DNA of 64,000 nucleotides from contig NZ_CP113527.1 of the NCBI RefSeq assembly GCF_028877475.1, forward strand, positions 3,217,501 to 3,281,500, given 5' to 3'. Position numbers and translations under genes: made by a program. Below, piece by piece: positions 9,021 to 17,649 of the stretch (its first letter is position 1; each line of letters starts with the position of its first letter). The stretch is from Lysinibacillus irui (GTDB taxonomy: Bacteria > Bacillota > Bacilli > Bacillales_A > Planococcaceae). The notes under the pieces are model-generated. The model did no database searches and was not told where the DNA came from. It saw only the letters and a program-made list of their open reading frames with translations.

Positions 9021-9221
9021 TTATTTCATGTAAACAAGTAAAGATTTGATGCGTTTGAAGTCACCAGATGAAACGATGTTTGCTTTACGTAGGTGACGTT
9101 TTTGTTTCGTAGATTTGTTTGCGAATAAGTGACTTCCATAAGCACGGTCGTATTTTAATTTACCTGAACCCGTTTTTTTGAAACGTTTCGCAGCTCCACG
9201 GTGAGTTTTCATTTTTGGCAT
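9021..9221 (-). CDS. rpmI: Large ribosomal subunit protein bL35
   Basis: A 66-residue, strongly basic bL35 with the family start [20 protein letters not shown]. It is a structural component of the 50S subunit. AGGAGG lies 8 bases before the ATG. It sits between infC and rplT in the classic operon, 31 bases after infC. Confidence 0.97.
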   Translation of the reverse strand: MPKMKTHRGAAKRFKKTGSGKLKYDRAYGSHLFANKSTKQKRHLRKANIVSSGDFKRIKSLLVYMK

Positions 9222-9252
9222 GTCGAATTCCTCCTAAACTGTTCGTCTAATA

Positions 9253-9768
9253 TTATTTCTCGTTCTTTGGTTGAAGAACTAAGAACATGCTTCGGCCTTC
9301 CATCTTCGGTTTTTGTTCTACCGTTGATACTTCAGCACAAGCTTCAGCAAAACGATCTAACACACGTTGACCAATCTCTTTGTGTGTAATCGCACGACCT
9401 TTGAAACGTAGGCTACATTTTACTTTATCGCCTTTTTCAAGGAATTTAATCGCATTACGTAACTTCGTTTGGAAATCATGCTCATCGATAGTTGGGCTCA
9501 GACGAACCTCTTTCATTACGATGACCTTTTGATTTTTACGAATTTCACGGTCTTTCTTTTGCTGTTCAAACTTAAATTTACCATAGTCCATGATACGAGC
9601 GACTGGCGGCTTGGCTTGAGGGGCCACAAGGACAAGATCCAAGTTTACACGAGCGGCGATTTCTAGCGCTTCATTACGTGTCTTTACACCAAGCTGGTCA
9701 CCATTGTGATCGATTAATCGAAGTTCACGTGCGCGAATGCCTTCGTTTACATACATGTCTTTGCTAAT
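9253..9768 (-). CDS. infC: Translation initiation factor IF-3, with AUU start codon
   Basis: IF-3 binds the 30S subunit, keeps 50S away and proofreads start-codon choice. The N-domain [15 protein letters not shown] and the C-domain [27 protein letters not shown] are clear. The first ATG (9756) would lack the SKDM residues seen in Bacillus IF-3. Four codons earlier, ATT at 9768-9766 gives (M)SKDMYVNEG and has GGAGGT 8 bases upstream. An AUU start is the known self-regulating feature of infC, since IF-3 discriminates against it. The resulting length is 171 residues, normal for the family. Confidence 0.95.
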   Translation of the reverse strand: MSKDMYVNEGIRARELRLIDHNGDQLGVKTRNEALEIAARVNLDLVLVAPQAKPPVARIMDYGKFKFEQQKKDREIRKNQKVIVMKEVRLSPTIDEHDFQTKLRNAIKFLEKGDKVKCSLRFKGRAITHKEIGQRVLDRFAEACAEVSTVEQKPKMEGRSMFLVLQPKNEK

Positions 9769-10027
9769 AGTAATCCACCTCCAAGTAGTTGTCGCGAATA
9801 CATGGTTTGGGCAAAGCCTTGCCCGGTTGAACGGTACATCCTCTTGTCATGTCCATAAAAAAAGGACGGACATTTTTGAAGATGTCCGCCCGCTATATGT
9901 GCATGCGCAAGTTTACGCAAAACAATTCAACGTGTCATACCTGTTCACAGCCTTTAAAGCGTTGTATCAGGTGAGAAGCGGGCAGCCTCTACTTCAACCA
10001 CAAACTTTGTATTCATTAACCTTAATT
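9769..10027 (-). promoter_or_regulatory. infC operon leader with L20-type attenuator
   Basis: About 260 untranslated bases separate the promoter from the infC start. Near the 3' end is a strong intrinsic terminator (9864-9873 with 9882-9891, followed on the minus strand by seven T residues), placed upstream of the infC ribosome binding site. This is the layout of the L20 leader, in which bL20 binding promotes termination. I could not verify the L20-binding fold by eye. Confidence 0.8.
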
Positions 10028-10056
10028 ATATTAGCATGTATATGATAAGTTGTCAA
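10028..10056 (-). promoter_or_regulatory. Sigma-A promoter of infC-rpmI-rplT
   Basis: On the minus strand, consensus -35 TTGACA (10056-10051) and -10 TAATAT (10033-10028) are separated by exactly 17 bases. Confidence 0.85.
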
Positions 10057-10131
10057 ATGTTTAATTTCTTATCTCTACCATATTGACCTAGAATGAAATA
10101 TTTTATACAAAAGTAAGATTTATTTTATACA

Positions 10132-10161
10132 GAAACCCTCACTTATGCAAGCGAGGGTTTC
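10132..10161 (-). terminator. Terminator of thrS
   Basis: A nine-base perfect stem (gaaaccctc / gagggtttc), extended with one mismatch, lies 11 bases past the thrS stop. The following T tract on the minus strand is weak. Confidence 0.7.
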
Positions 10162-10171
10162 TTGTAAATGC

Positions 10172-12103
10172 TTATTTAGTAATTTCAGCTTTAATCGTTG
10201 CTAGGAAATCTTCAAAGCTAATTGTTTCAGAATCTTTTGAGCCATAACGACGTACATTCACGCCATTTGCCTCAACCTCTTTATCCCCAATGACAAGCAT
10301 ATACGGAATTTTCTTCATTTGCGCTTCACGGATTTTATAGCCTAATTTCTCTTCACGGTCATCCATTTCTACACGTAAACCAGCTGCAGTTAATTGTTCT
10401 TCAATTTGTTTTGCATAGTCGAAGTGAGCTTCATTTGATACTGGAATGACTTCCACTTGTACTGGTGCTAACCATGTTGGGAATGCGCCTTTGTACTCTT
10501 CAATTAAGAAGGCAACAAAACGTTCCATTGTTGATACTACACCACGGTGAATAACGACTGGACGATGTGGTTTACCATCTTCTCCAACATAAGTTAGGTC
10601 AAATCGTTCAGGTAATAAGAAGTCTAATTGAACTGTTGATAAAGTTTCTTCTTTACCAATCGCTGTTTTTACTTGTACGTCAAGTTTTGGTCCATAGAAA
10701 GCAGCCTCACCTTCAGCTTCGAAGTAATCTAAGCCAAGCTCATCCATCGCTTCTTTTAACATGCTTTGTGCCTTTTCCCACATTGCATCATCATCAAAGT
10801 ATTTTTCAGTATCCGCTGGGTCGCGATACGATAGACGGAATGAGTAATCATTTAAATCAAAATCTTTATAAACTTCTAAAATTAATTGTACAACTTTTTG
10901 GAACTCCGCCTTAATTTGGTCTGGACGAACAAAAATATGAGCATCGTTTAAAGTCATCCCACGTACACGTTGTAGGCCTGAAACTGCTCCTGACATTTCA
11001 TAACGGTGCATTGTACCAAGCTCTGCAATACGTAATGGTAGGTTACGATAAGAATGCATGCTGTTTTTGTAAACCATCATATGGTGAGGACAGTTCATCG
11101 GACGCATAATTAATGTCTCGTTATCCATTTCCATTGGTGGGAAAATAGAATCCTGATAATGATCCCAGTGACCAGAAGTTTGATAAAGCTCTTTCGAACC
11201 TAATACTGGTGTATAAACATGCTTATACCCAAGTGATAATTCTTTATCCACGATATAGCGCTCAATAACACGACGAATTGTTGCACCATTTGGTAACCAA
11301 AGTGGTAAACCTTGCCCTACCTTTTGAGAAGTTGTGAACAGGTCTAATTCTTTCCCGATTTTACGGTGATCACGTTCTTTTGCTTCCTCTAACATTTGTA
11401 GGTGATGTTTTAATTCTTCTTTTTTGAAGAACGCTGTACCATAAATACGTTGAAGCATTTTATTATCAGAGTTTCCTCTCCAATAAGCACCCGCTAAAGA
11501 TAAAAGCTTGAATTCACGAAGCTTACCTGTTGATGGTACGTGAATACCACGGCAAAGGTCGAAAAATTCTCCTTGATAATAAATAGACACTTGCTCATCA
11601 GCAGGAATAGCTTCTAGTAATTCTAATTTATATTCATCGCCAATTTCTTCATAGATTGCTTGAGCTTCCGCACGACTTACATTTTTGCGTTCTACTTCTA
11701 GGTTTTCAGCAATAATTTTTTTCATTTCTTTTTCAATTGCAGGTAGATCTTCAGCAGTAATTGGTGTTGGTGAGTCAATATCATAGTAGAAACCACCTTC
11801 AATAACTGGACCAATACCAAGCTTTACATCTGGGAATAGACGTTTGATAGCTTGCGCTGTTAAGTGAGCTGTTGAATGTCTTAAAATCTCAAGAGCTTCC
11901 TCATCATCCTGTGTAATGATTGCAATTGTTGCATCCTCTTCAATTGGTGTTTTTAAATCCACTAACACACCGTTAATTTTACCCGCATAAGCCTTTTTAC
12001 GTAAGCCTGGGCTAATTGATAATGCTACGTCATCAGTTGATGTGCCTTTTGCAAATTCCTTTACAGCGCCATCTGGAAAAGTTAATTTAATCATTTCTGA
12101 CAT
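10172..12103 (-). CDS. thrS: Threonyl-tRNA synthetase
   Basis: A 643-residue class II synthetase that charges tRNA-Thr. Domain order: TGS domain (1-60), second additional editing domain with [16 protein letters not shown] and the [10 protein letters not shown] zinc/editing region, catalytic core with MNCPHHMMV and the motif 2 [18 protein letters not shown], motif 3 [11 protein letters not shown], then the anticodon-binding domain. AAAGGAG lies 10 bases before the ATG. It has its own promoter and a T-box leader, separated from the gene by about 340 bases containing a 21-bp repeat array. It appears monocistronic. Confidence 0.97.
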   Translation of the reverse strand: MSEMIKLTFPDGAVKEFAKGTSTDDVALSISPGLRKKAYAGKINGVLVDLKTPIEEDATIAIITQDDEEALEILRHSTAHLTAQAIKRLFPDVKLGIGPVIEGGFYYDIDSPTPITAEDLPAIEKEMKKIIAENLEVERKNVSRAEAQAIYEEIGDEYKLELLEAIPADEQVSIYYQGEFFDLCRGIHVPSTGKLREFKLLSLAGAYWRGNSDNKMLQRIYGTAFFKKEELKHHLQMLEEAKERDHRKIGKELDLFTTSQKVGQGLPLWLPNGATIRRVIERYIVDKELSLGYKHVYTPVLGSKELYQTSGHWDHYQDSIFPPMEMDNETLIMRPMNCPHHMMVYKNSMHSYRNLPLRIAELGTMHRYEMSGAVSGLQRVRGMTLNDAHIFVRPDQIKAEFQKVVQLILEVYKDFDLNDYSFRLSYRDPADTEKYFDDDAMWEKAQSMLKEAMDELGLDYFEAEGEAAFYGPKLDVQVKTAIGKEETLSTVQLDFLLPERFDLTYVGEDGKPHRPVVIHRGVVSTMERFVAFLIEEYKGAFPTWLAPVQVEVIPVSNEAHFDYAKQIEEQLTAAGLRVEMDDREEKLGYKIREAQMKKIPYMLVIGDKEVEANGVNVRRYGSKDSETISFEDFLATIKAEITK

Positions 12104-12207
12104 ATTCTTTGCACTCCTTTAGTTGTGTTAAATTCATAATGATTGATGAGTGAATCCGGCAATCGTTCGAGTATTTCAGCTTAGCTAGAAATTAGGGCAC
12201 CCTATTT

Positions 12208-12417
12208 GAGCAGGTCTCAAGTCTTTTGGAGCGGATTTCTCCTCCCTTGGAGCGGTGTGAACTACTTTTGGAGCGGTTCTCCCCCTTCTTGGAGCGGTTG
12301 CGACTCCTTTGCAAGCTGTGTGACCACTTTTTTGAGCGGTTCTCTCCTCTCTTGGAGTGGTTACAACTCCTTTGCGAGCGGAGTCTTCAACTTTTCGAAC
12401 AGCTTCCTTCTCATTCT
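12208..12417. repeat. Ten-unit degenerate tandem repeat with exact 21-bp period
   Basis: The core GAGCGG (or a one- to two-base variant) starts at 12208, 12229, 12250, 12271, 12292, 12313, 12334, 12355, 12376 and 12397, every step exactly 21 bases. Cores are GAGCAG, four GAGCGG, AAGCTG, GAGCGG, GAGTGG, GAGCGG, GAACAG. The rest of each unit is pyrimidine-rich (TTCTCTCCTCTCTTG or a GACTCCTTTGC type). It lies in the thrS transcript between the T-box terminator and the start codon. Confidence 0.9.
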
Positions 12418-12443
12418 AGGGTATTCTTCATATGTGCTAGAAA

Positions 12444-12701
12444 ACAAAAAAGCTCCGTCCCTACGAAAGGGACGAAGCGTATGCTCGTGGTTCCACCCTT
12501 CTTCCTTCCGACTTATCTAAAGTCAGACGAAGCTCAAGGCTAGCTAACGGGCTAGGGACCGGCGAAAGATTATCCCTTTCGCTGCTCAGTAGGTAGTAAA
12601 TAATGTGCCGACACTAGGAAGTTTACAGCCGATGACTTCCCTCTCTATAAGCTGATACACAAAATTCATGTCCTCATCAATGCATGTTGATATTAAGTAT
12701 A
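12444..12701 (-). promoter_or_regulatory. T-box riboswitch leader of thrS
   Basis: The minus strand carries the T-box core AGGGTGGAACCACG (12499-12486), which pairs with the acceptor end of uncharged tRNA. It is followed directly by an intrinsic terminator CGTCCCTTTCGTAGGGACG (about 12474-12456) with a T6 run. A stem I-like structure lies about 12600-12660. An ACC triplet near 12593, in ACTACCTAC, is a plausible threonine specifier just 5' of the closing helix, but the exact triplet is not proven. Confidence 0.9.
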
Positions 12702-12707
12702 TGAGTC

Positions 12708-12736
12708 AGTATACGCTCGATTGTCGAAAAATGCAA
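12708..12736 (-). promoter_or_regulatory. Sigma-A promoter of thrS
   Basis: On the minus strand, -35 TTGCAT (12736-12731) and -10 TATACT (12713-12708) are 17 bases apart. It sits just past the dnaI stop codon and puts transcription start near 12701. Confidence 0.8.
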
Positions 12737-12745
12737 CTACCAATG

Positions 12746-13684
12746 TTACATACGACGATTTTTACCTCGCATTTCAATCGGTATAGTCAAGGCTTTAATA
12801 CGCTCCATAATTCGTCCTGCTTTTACAACTTCAATATCACCCTTTTGTGACTGTGCTAAATGGTGCTCCAATTCATCATAATTAAAATTAGACGTGATAA
12901 ACGTTGGTAATTGCTCTGCCATACGATAGTGGAAAATGGTTCCTAAAATTTCATCTCGCGTCCACGCCGTCATAGTTTCTGCACCTAAATCATCCAACAT
13001 TAGGACAGGAGCTTTTTTAATATAATCTATTTTCTCGTTTAATGTATTATCGCCTATAGCATTTTTCATTTCTCGTAAAAACTCTGGGACAAACACAACA
13101 ACAGAGCGAATTTTAATCGATGCTAGCTCATTAGCTAAAGCACCAAGCACAAAAGATTTCCCAACACCAAATTTACCAAATAAGTAAAACCCTTTGGAGG
13201 GTAGTTGACCTGACTCTTTTGTCATTTTTACAAATTGAGCCGCTTTTTGTGCAATCGCGACGCGAGATTCATCATCAATACTTAGATCTTGAATGGTCGC
13301 TTGGAGCACATCTTTTGGCATGTGCATGCTTGCAATCATATTCGCAACATCTCGGCGTTCTTCTTCTCGTACCTTTTGCTCACAACGAACATAGTCCATT
13401 TCAATAGAATTCCTGACGATTCTTAATGTCGGGAGGAAGCCTTTTAAATAGTTGGTACAGTGTTCGGTATTATCGCAACCACAGCATTCTGTAGATTGAC
13501 TAATAAATTCATGAAGCTTTGGTAAATTTCGTTCAATATTCTCGTAGTTTAATTCATCTGCATGTTGAGCTAGAAATTCCTGTACTTGTGGATGTTCTAA
13601 AATTTCACGTCGCATAGCTTCATAGCGTTCTTGAAACGACGGTACATTTATTGCTCGTTTTAATGGTCCATTTATAGGTTCGAT
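12746..13684 (-). CDS. dnaI: Primosomal protein DnaI (helicase loader), apparent AUC start
   Basis: DnaI loads the replicative helicase DnaC during initiation and restart. An N-terminal zinc-binding region (CCGCDNTEHC) is followed by an AAA+ domain with Walker A GKFGVGKS and Walker B VLMLDDLGAE. The first ATG (13615) gives 289 residues and has no ribosome binding site. Upstream in frame lie 23 more codons, IEPINGPLKRAINVPSFQER and so on, matching the Bacillus DnaI N-terminus (MEPIG..L). They begin with ATC at 13684-13682 behind AAGGTGA, directly after a stop codon. With it the length is 312, close to the B. subtilis 311. No ATG, GTG or TTG exists in that extension, so a rare AUC start is inferred. 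Confidence 0.9.
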   Translation of the reverse strand: MEPINGPLKRAINVPSFQERYEAMRREILEHPQVQEFLAQHADELNYENIERNLPKLHEFISQSTECCGCDNTEHCTNYLKGFLPTLRIVRNSIEMDYVRCEQKVREEERRDVANMIASMHMPKDVLQATIQDLSIDDESRVAIAQKAAQFVKMTKESGQLPSKGFYLFGKFGVGKSFVLGALANELASIKIRSVVVFVPEFLREMKNAIGDNTLNEKIDYIKKAPVLMLDDLGAETMTAWTRDEILGTIFHYRMAEQLPTFITSNFNYDELEHHLAQSQKGDIEVVKAGRIMERIKALTIPIEMRGKNRRM

Positions 13685-13702
13685 TGTTGCTCACCTTCTT
13701 CG

Positions 13703-15067
13703 CTATTCACTTTTTCCTAGCATTTCCAATATTTTCTGACGTTCTTTTTCAAAGTCTATCGTGCTAGAAGCATCTTCCTCTTGTTTTTCATTACGTTTAT
13801 AAAACCATTCAGGGACTTTTTCTTCACGTTGATTTCTTGAACGTCCTTTAACCTGTTGACTTGTTTTATTTGCAGTTTGTGGCTTGTTTTTCCAAGCAGT
13901 ATATTTATCATGCTCTTGGCGTGCAAGCTCCATTGCTTCCTTTGCCGTTTGGACATTTTTACGTACCCAGTGATCAGCAATCGTTTCCACATATTTTTTA
14001 GGTAGTTTCATATCTGTCGTTAGCATAACGTATTCTAATAATGCATTGACTACCCCAATTGGCATGCCGTGCTGAACGATTAAATTTTCTGCAAGTTGAA
14101 CAGACGTTTGTAATGGTTCTTTACCATTATTAATATCACGTAATACTTGAACAGGAGCTGTTGTCTCTAAATAATGTTGGAGCTCCTGATCCTTCGTTTT
14201 TTGCCCCACTTCTGCTACTGGTAGAGGTTCGTTTACTCTTGCTAGTTTTGGCGGCTCCTTTGAAACTGTTAATTTATAAAAATCGGCAGCAGCCTTGCGT
14301 AAACGTTCTTGGGAAATTCCTAAATCATCGTCCAAAGCAAGAATGACCACTTTTTGCATATCAAGGGCTGTTAAATGATATAAAAATGCCAGTTTCGCTA
14401 TCGCTTCACGTACTTCTAATGTCAACAAATTGGAAGGTACCAATTGCTCTGACAAACCTGCTTGCAACAAATCAAAATCAAATTGCTCCAAATAAAAAGG
14501 ATATACTTTTTGCTGTTTATCCTTTTGACTCGTATCCACTTGTAAATCGGATGGGATATTAGAATGAACAGGCTTAAAGACATCAATAAAGGCGCGAGAC
14601 ACATCCTTAAATTCTTTGTCCTTTACAGGTGACATAAAGCGCTGACGTAAGTTTCGATAGGCCTGCTCGCCGATTTTACTAAACAGAAACATCGACAACA
14701 ACGGATCTTTCATAAAACTATCTGCATCAAGTGGGCGCTGTAGCTCATATAAAAAACTACGCTCCCCCGCATTTTCTTTTTTCCATGTGCGTAGCAAACC
14801 GATTGCCTCCAGTGCAATACGGGCCTCAAACACTTTACCAATGGGCAAACCGAGCACATTCATTAAATAATAATGGGTCATTTGCTGTTTTGGCATTTGT
14901 TCAGCTTCAGCCCATAACGTTAAATAAAGGCTAATTGGCTCCGAGCCGGTTAATGGTTGATAAAACAATGTAACTAATTGACGCTCCTGTGTAGAAAATG
15001 CATGAGGTAGACGAATGTCGAAAGGATCGCCAGGCTGCAATTCCTTATATAAATGAATCAACGTCAT
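13703..15067 (-). CDS. dnaB: Replication initiation and membrane attachment protein DnaB
   Basis: Firmicute DnaB (not the helicase) acts with DnaD and DnaI to load the helicase at oriC and restart sites, and associates with the membrane. The 454-residue protein has the N-terminal DnaB/DnaD-type winged-helix region (FSTQERQLVTLFYQPLTG.EPISLYLTLW) and a C-terminal DnaB_2 region (GMPIGVVNALLEYVMLTTDMKLPKKYVETIADHWV), ending in a charged tail. It follows nrdR by 16 bases and precedes dnaI by 18, so the three form one operon, as in B. subtilis. GAGAGG lies shortly before the ATG. Confidence 0.95.
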   Translation of the reverse strand: MTLIHLYKELQPGDPFDIRLPHAFSTQERQLVTLFYQPLTGSEPISLYLTLWAEAEQMPKQQMTHYYLMNVLGLPIGKVFEARIALEAIGLLRTWKKENAGERSFLYELQRPLDADSFMKDPLLSMFLFSKIGEQAYRNLRQRFMSPVKDKEFKDVSRAFIDVFKPVHSNIPSDLQVDTSQKDKQQKVYPFYLEQFDFDLLQAGLSEQLVPSNLLTLEVREAIAKLAFLYHLTALDMQKVVILALDDDLGISQERLRKAAADFYKLTVSKEPPKLARVNEPLPVAEVGQKTKDQELQHYLETTAPVQVLRDINNGKEPLQTSVQLAENLIVQHGMPIGVVNALLEYVMLTTDMKLPKKYVETIADHWVRKNVQTAKEAMELARQEHDKYTAWKNKPQTANKTSQQVKGRSRNQREEKVPEWFYKRNEKQEEDASSTIDFEKERQKILEMLGKSE

Positions 15068-15083
15068 TCATCCTCTCTGTTTT

Positions 15084-15554
15084 CTATGATTTTTTCTCCG
15101 TTTGACGTTGAATAATATCTTTAATTTCCTCAATAAAAACATTAATATCCTTAAACTGACGGTAAACCGAGGCAAATCGCACATAGGCTACCTCATCAAT
15201 TTTAGCTAAGCGATCCATTACCATTTCACCGACGTCTTCTGAGCGTACTTCTGAATTGCCTATACGACGAAGATCTTTTTCAATAGATAGGACAAGTTCC
15301 TCCAGTACATCAAGCGCTACTGGGCGTTTCTCACAAGCACGAATAAGTCCACGAAGTACCTTCTCACGGCTAAACTCCTCTCGTGAACCTTCCTTTTTAA
15401 CTACGACTAATGGTGTCTCTTCAATTTTTTCAAACGTTGTAAAACGGAAGCCACACGACTCACATTCACGACGTCTACGAATTTCTTTATTATCATCTAC
15501 TGGCCTCGAATCCACAACACGCGTTCCGTTAAATTGGCAAGATGGACATCTCAT
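15084..15554 (-). CDS. nrdR: Transcriptional repressor NrdR
   Basis: NrdR represses ribonucleotide reductase genes in response to dATP/ATP. The 156-residue protein has a zinc ribbon (Cys 3, 6, 31, 34) with the [17 protein letters not shown] block, then an ATP-cone domain starting [28 protein letters not shown] lies 8 bases before the ATG. It is the first gene of nrdR-dnaB-dnaI. In B. subtilis speD lies between gapB and nrdR; here that space (15555-15814) holds no gene. Confidence 0.97.
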   Translation of the reverse strand: MRCPSCQFNGTRVVDSRPVDDNKEIRRRRECESCGFRFTTFEKIEETPLVVVKKEGSREEFSREKVLRGLIRACEKRPVALDVLEELVLSIEKDLRRIGNSEVRSEDVGEMVMDRLAKIDEVAYVRFASVYRQFKDINVFIEEIKDIIQRQTEKKS

Positions 15555-15768
15555 ATAATTACTCTCCTGATTTACAACAATTTAATATTTCTATTATAAC
15601 AAATTTCCTACATGTAAGAAAAGTGCATTCATGTTTGTGAGCACATGATAAACCTAAAGCACCTAAAGTACAAGAAAATTATTCAAATTTAAGAGGTCTA
15701 GAAGGATTGCCATTGTAGCACAAATAACATAACACTTAACCATTTTCGGTATTCCTCTACATAAAAAA

Positions 15769-15801
15769 AGCACATTGAAATCACTTAGATTTCAATGTGC
15801 T
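15769..15801 (-). terminator. Terminator of gapB
   Basis: A 14-bp perfect stem (agcacattgaaatc / gatttcaatgtgct), with a 5-base loop and seven T residues on the minus strand, 13 bases past the stop. Confidence 0.9.
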
Positions 15802-15814
15802 CACGATGAAATTT

Positions 15815-16837
15815 TTATGCGTTTACTGTTTCTAAAGCATTCGCTACTTTTTTCACAAGATCTACTACACGTGCAGAGTAGCCCCATTCATTGTCATACC
15901 ATGCAAGTACTTTTACTTTACGGCTACCTAATACCATTGTAGAAAGTCCATCAACCGTTGATGAGTAAGTAGTTGTGTTGTAATCAGAAGATACTAATGG
16001 TTCAACAGAGAAGTTTAAAATGCCCTTCATCGGACCTTCTGTTGCAGCTTTTACGAATGCAGCATTGACAGCATCAACTGTTACATCCGTATTTAAATCT
16101 ACTACAAGATCTACTAAAGAAACGTTTGGTGTAGGAACACGCAATGCCATACCATGAATCTTACCTTCTAATTCAGGTAAAACTAATTTTAATGCTTTTG
16201 CAGCACCTGTAGATGTTGGAATAATGGATTGTGCGCATCCACGTGCACGACGTAAGTCTTTATGTGGATTGTCTAGGTTCTTTTGGTCATTTGTATAAGC
16301 ATGAACTGTTGTCATTAAGCCATTCTCAATTCCAAATGTGTCATTCAATACTTTCGCTACTGGAGCTAAGCAGTTCGTTGTACAAGATGCATTTGAAATA
16401 ACATCATGTTTAGCAATATCAAGTTTGTCATCATTTACACCTAAAACAATTGTTACGTCCTCGTTTTTACCAGGTGCTGTTAAGATAACCTTTTTAGCGC
16501 CCGCTTCTAAGTGCATTGCTGCTTTGTCACGTTCATTAAATTTACCTGTAGCTTCAATAACGATATCTACACCCATTTTTGCCCAAGGTAATTTTAATGG
16601 ATCACGTTCGCTAATAATTTGAACACGTTTACCGTTTACAACTAAAGCATCGCCTGCTGGTTCTACCGTACCTTCAAATGTTCCGTGATTTGTGTCATAC
16701 TTAATCAAATGTGCTAACGTTTCAGCTGGGTAGCTCGCGTTAATTGCAACGATATTTAAATCCTGTTGTACGATCGCTTGGCGGAAAACCATACGTCCGA
16801 TACGTCCGAAACCATTAATAGCAATTGATACTGTCAT
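15815..16837 (-). CDS. gapB: Glyceraldehyde-3-phosphate dehydrogenase, GapB type
   Basis: A 340-residue GAPDH with the Rossmann start [14 protein letters not shown] and the active site [12 protein letters not shown] (Cys 152). Around residues 32-36 it reads INAS where NAD-specific GapA enzymes carry a conserved Asp, which points to NADP preference and the gluconeogenic GapB role. The length equals B. subtilis GapB, and the position between coaE and nrdR is the same. GGAGG lies 8 bases before the ATG. A CcpN-like box overlaps the promoter region, consistent with glucose repression. Confidence 0.93.
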   Translation of the reverse strand: MTVSIAINGFGRIGRMVFRQAIVQQDLNIVAINASYPAETLAHLIKYDTNHGTFEGTVEPAGDALVVNGKRVQIISERDPLKLPWAKMGVDIVIEATGKFNERDKAAMHLEAGAKKVILTAPGKNEDVTIVLGVNDDKLDIAKHDVISNASCTTNCLAPVAKVLNDTFGIENGLMTTVHAYTNDQKNLDNPHKDLRRARGCAQSIIPTSTGAAKALKLVLPELEGKIHGMALRVPTPNVSLVDLVVDLNTDVTVDAVNAAFVKAATEGPMKGILNFSVEPLVSSDYNTTTYSSTVDGLSTMVLGSRKVKVLAWYDNEWGYSARVVDLVKKVANALETVNA

Positions 16838-16876
16838 TTATAATATCCTCCTGTGAGTACATACTCAGATTAATTA

Positions 16877-16908
16877 ATTATATACTTTATGGTGATTAGT
16901 ATAACACA
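16877..16908 (-). promoter_or_regulatory. gapB promoter region with CcpN-like operator
   Basis: On the minus strand a -10 TATAAT (16882-16877) is preceded, where the -35 should be, by TGTGTTATACT (16908-16898). This fits the CcpN box TRTGHYATAYW, as I recall it, at every position. CcpN is the glucose-dependent repressor of gapB and pckA in B. subtilis. The ccpN gene itself is not in this window. Confidence 0.65.
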
Positions 16909-17000
16909 ATTTTAAAAAAGATGAACATTATATATTCACAATATAAAAGTTCTTATTTTCTGAAAAATTAATCCTTACTATGTCGTTTCCCCATTAAAAA

Positions 17001-17029
17001 ATGCGCAGCAAACATATTTTGCTACGCAT
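17001..17029 (-). terminator. Terminator of polA-mutM-coaE
   Basis: A 12-base stem with one G-T pair (atgcgcagcaaa / tttgctacgcat) and six T residues on the minus strand, 13 bases past coaE. Confidence 0.8.
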
Positions 17030-17042
17030 CTTAATGAAACCA

Positions 17043-17636
17043 TTAAATAACATTCCAATAACTGAGGATTTTCCTTAATTGTTCCTCTGTATTTTCTATA
17101 TTCTCATTATTATAAATAACCGCATCTGCGCCTTTTTCTTTGACAGACATTGGTAGCTGTGAATGCATACGTGCTAAAGCATCTTCTTTTGATAAATTAT
17201 TACGTTCCATTAAGCGTCGAAGCTGAACTTCTTCACTGACCGATACGACAATGATACGCTCCACAAAATGCTGAAGCTTACTCTCAAATAACAATGGTAT
17301 ATCCATCACAACATGCTGATACCCTGCCTCTAAATAAGCATCACGTTGACGTAGCATTTCTTTTCGGATGGCTGGATGCATAATATCATTTAAAATTTTG
17401 CGTTTGGCAGGCTCATGGAAAATAATATCCCCCAGCCTTGTTCGATTTAAATTGCCATCCTCAAGCAAAATAGCTTGTCCGAAGCTTTCAGCAATTAAAG
17501 CTAATGTCTCTGTTCCTGGTTCTACGACATCTCGTGCTACAATATCTGCATCAACAATCGGTAACCCTAGTTCGGTCATCATTTTTGCTACTGTACTTTT
17601 GCCGCTTGCAATACTTCCTGTTAGTCCGATAATCAT
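17043..17636 (-). CDS. coaE: Dephospho-CoA kinase
   Basis: Last step of coenzyme A synthesis: ATP-dependent phosphorylation of the ribose 3' hydroxyl of dephospho-CoA. P-loop GLTGSIASGKS lies at the N-terminus, with the DADIVARDVVEPGT and HPAIRKEM blocks typical of CoaE. An in-frame ATG at 17693 would overlap mutM and place the P-loop 20 residues late. The ATG at 17636 has AAAGGGG 8 bases upstream and gives the usual 197 residues. It follows mutM by 13 bases in a polA-mutM-coaE operon. Confidence 0.95.
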   Translation of the reverse strand: MIIGLTGSIASGKSTVAKMMTELGLPIVDADIVARDVVEPGTETLALIAESFGQAILLEDGNLNRTRLGDIIFHEPAKRKILNDIMHPAIRKEMLRQRDAYLEAGYQHVVMDIPLLFESKLQHFVERIIVVSVSEEVQLRRLMERNNLSKEDALARMHSQLPMSVKEKGADAVIYNNENIENTEEQLRKILSYWNVI

Positions 17637-17649
17637 CGTTAAATCCCCT

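Noticed and set aside
12208-12417. Plasmid-type iterons or a replication origin
   Set aside because: The units are strongly degenerate, no Rep gene is present, and they lie within a chromosomal transcript leader. DnaI and DnaB nearby are conserved chromosomal genes and do not mark oriC.
12206-12543. Two overlapping plus-strand frames across the repeat array, giving proteins with WSG or LER every seven residues
   Set aside because: The heptad pattern is a by-product of the 21-base repeat. No ribosome binding site is present and the frames run into the T-box leader.
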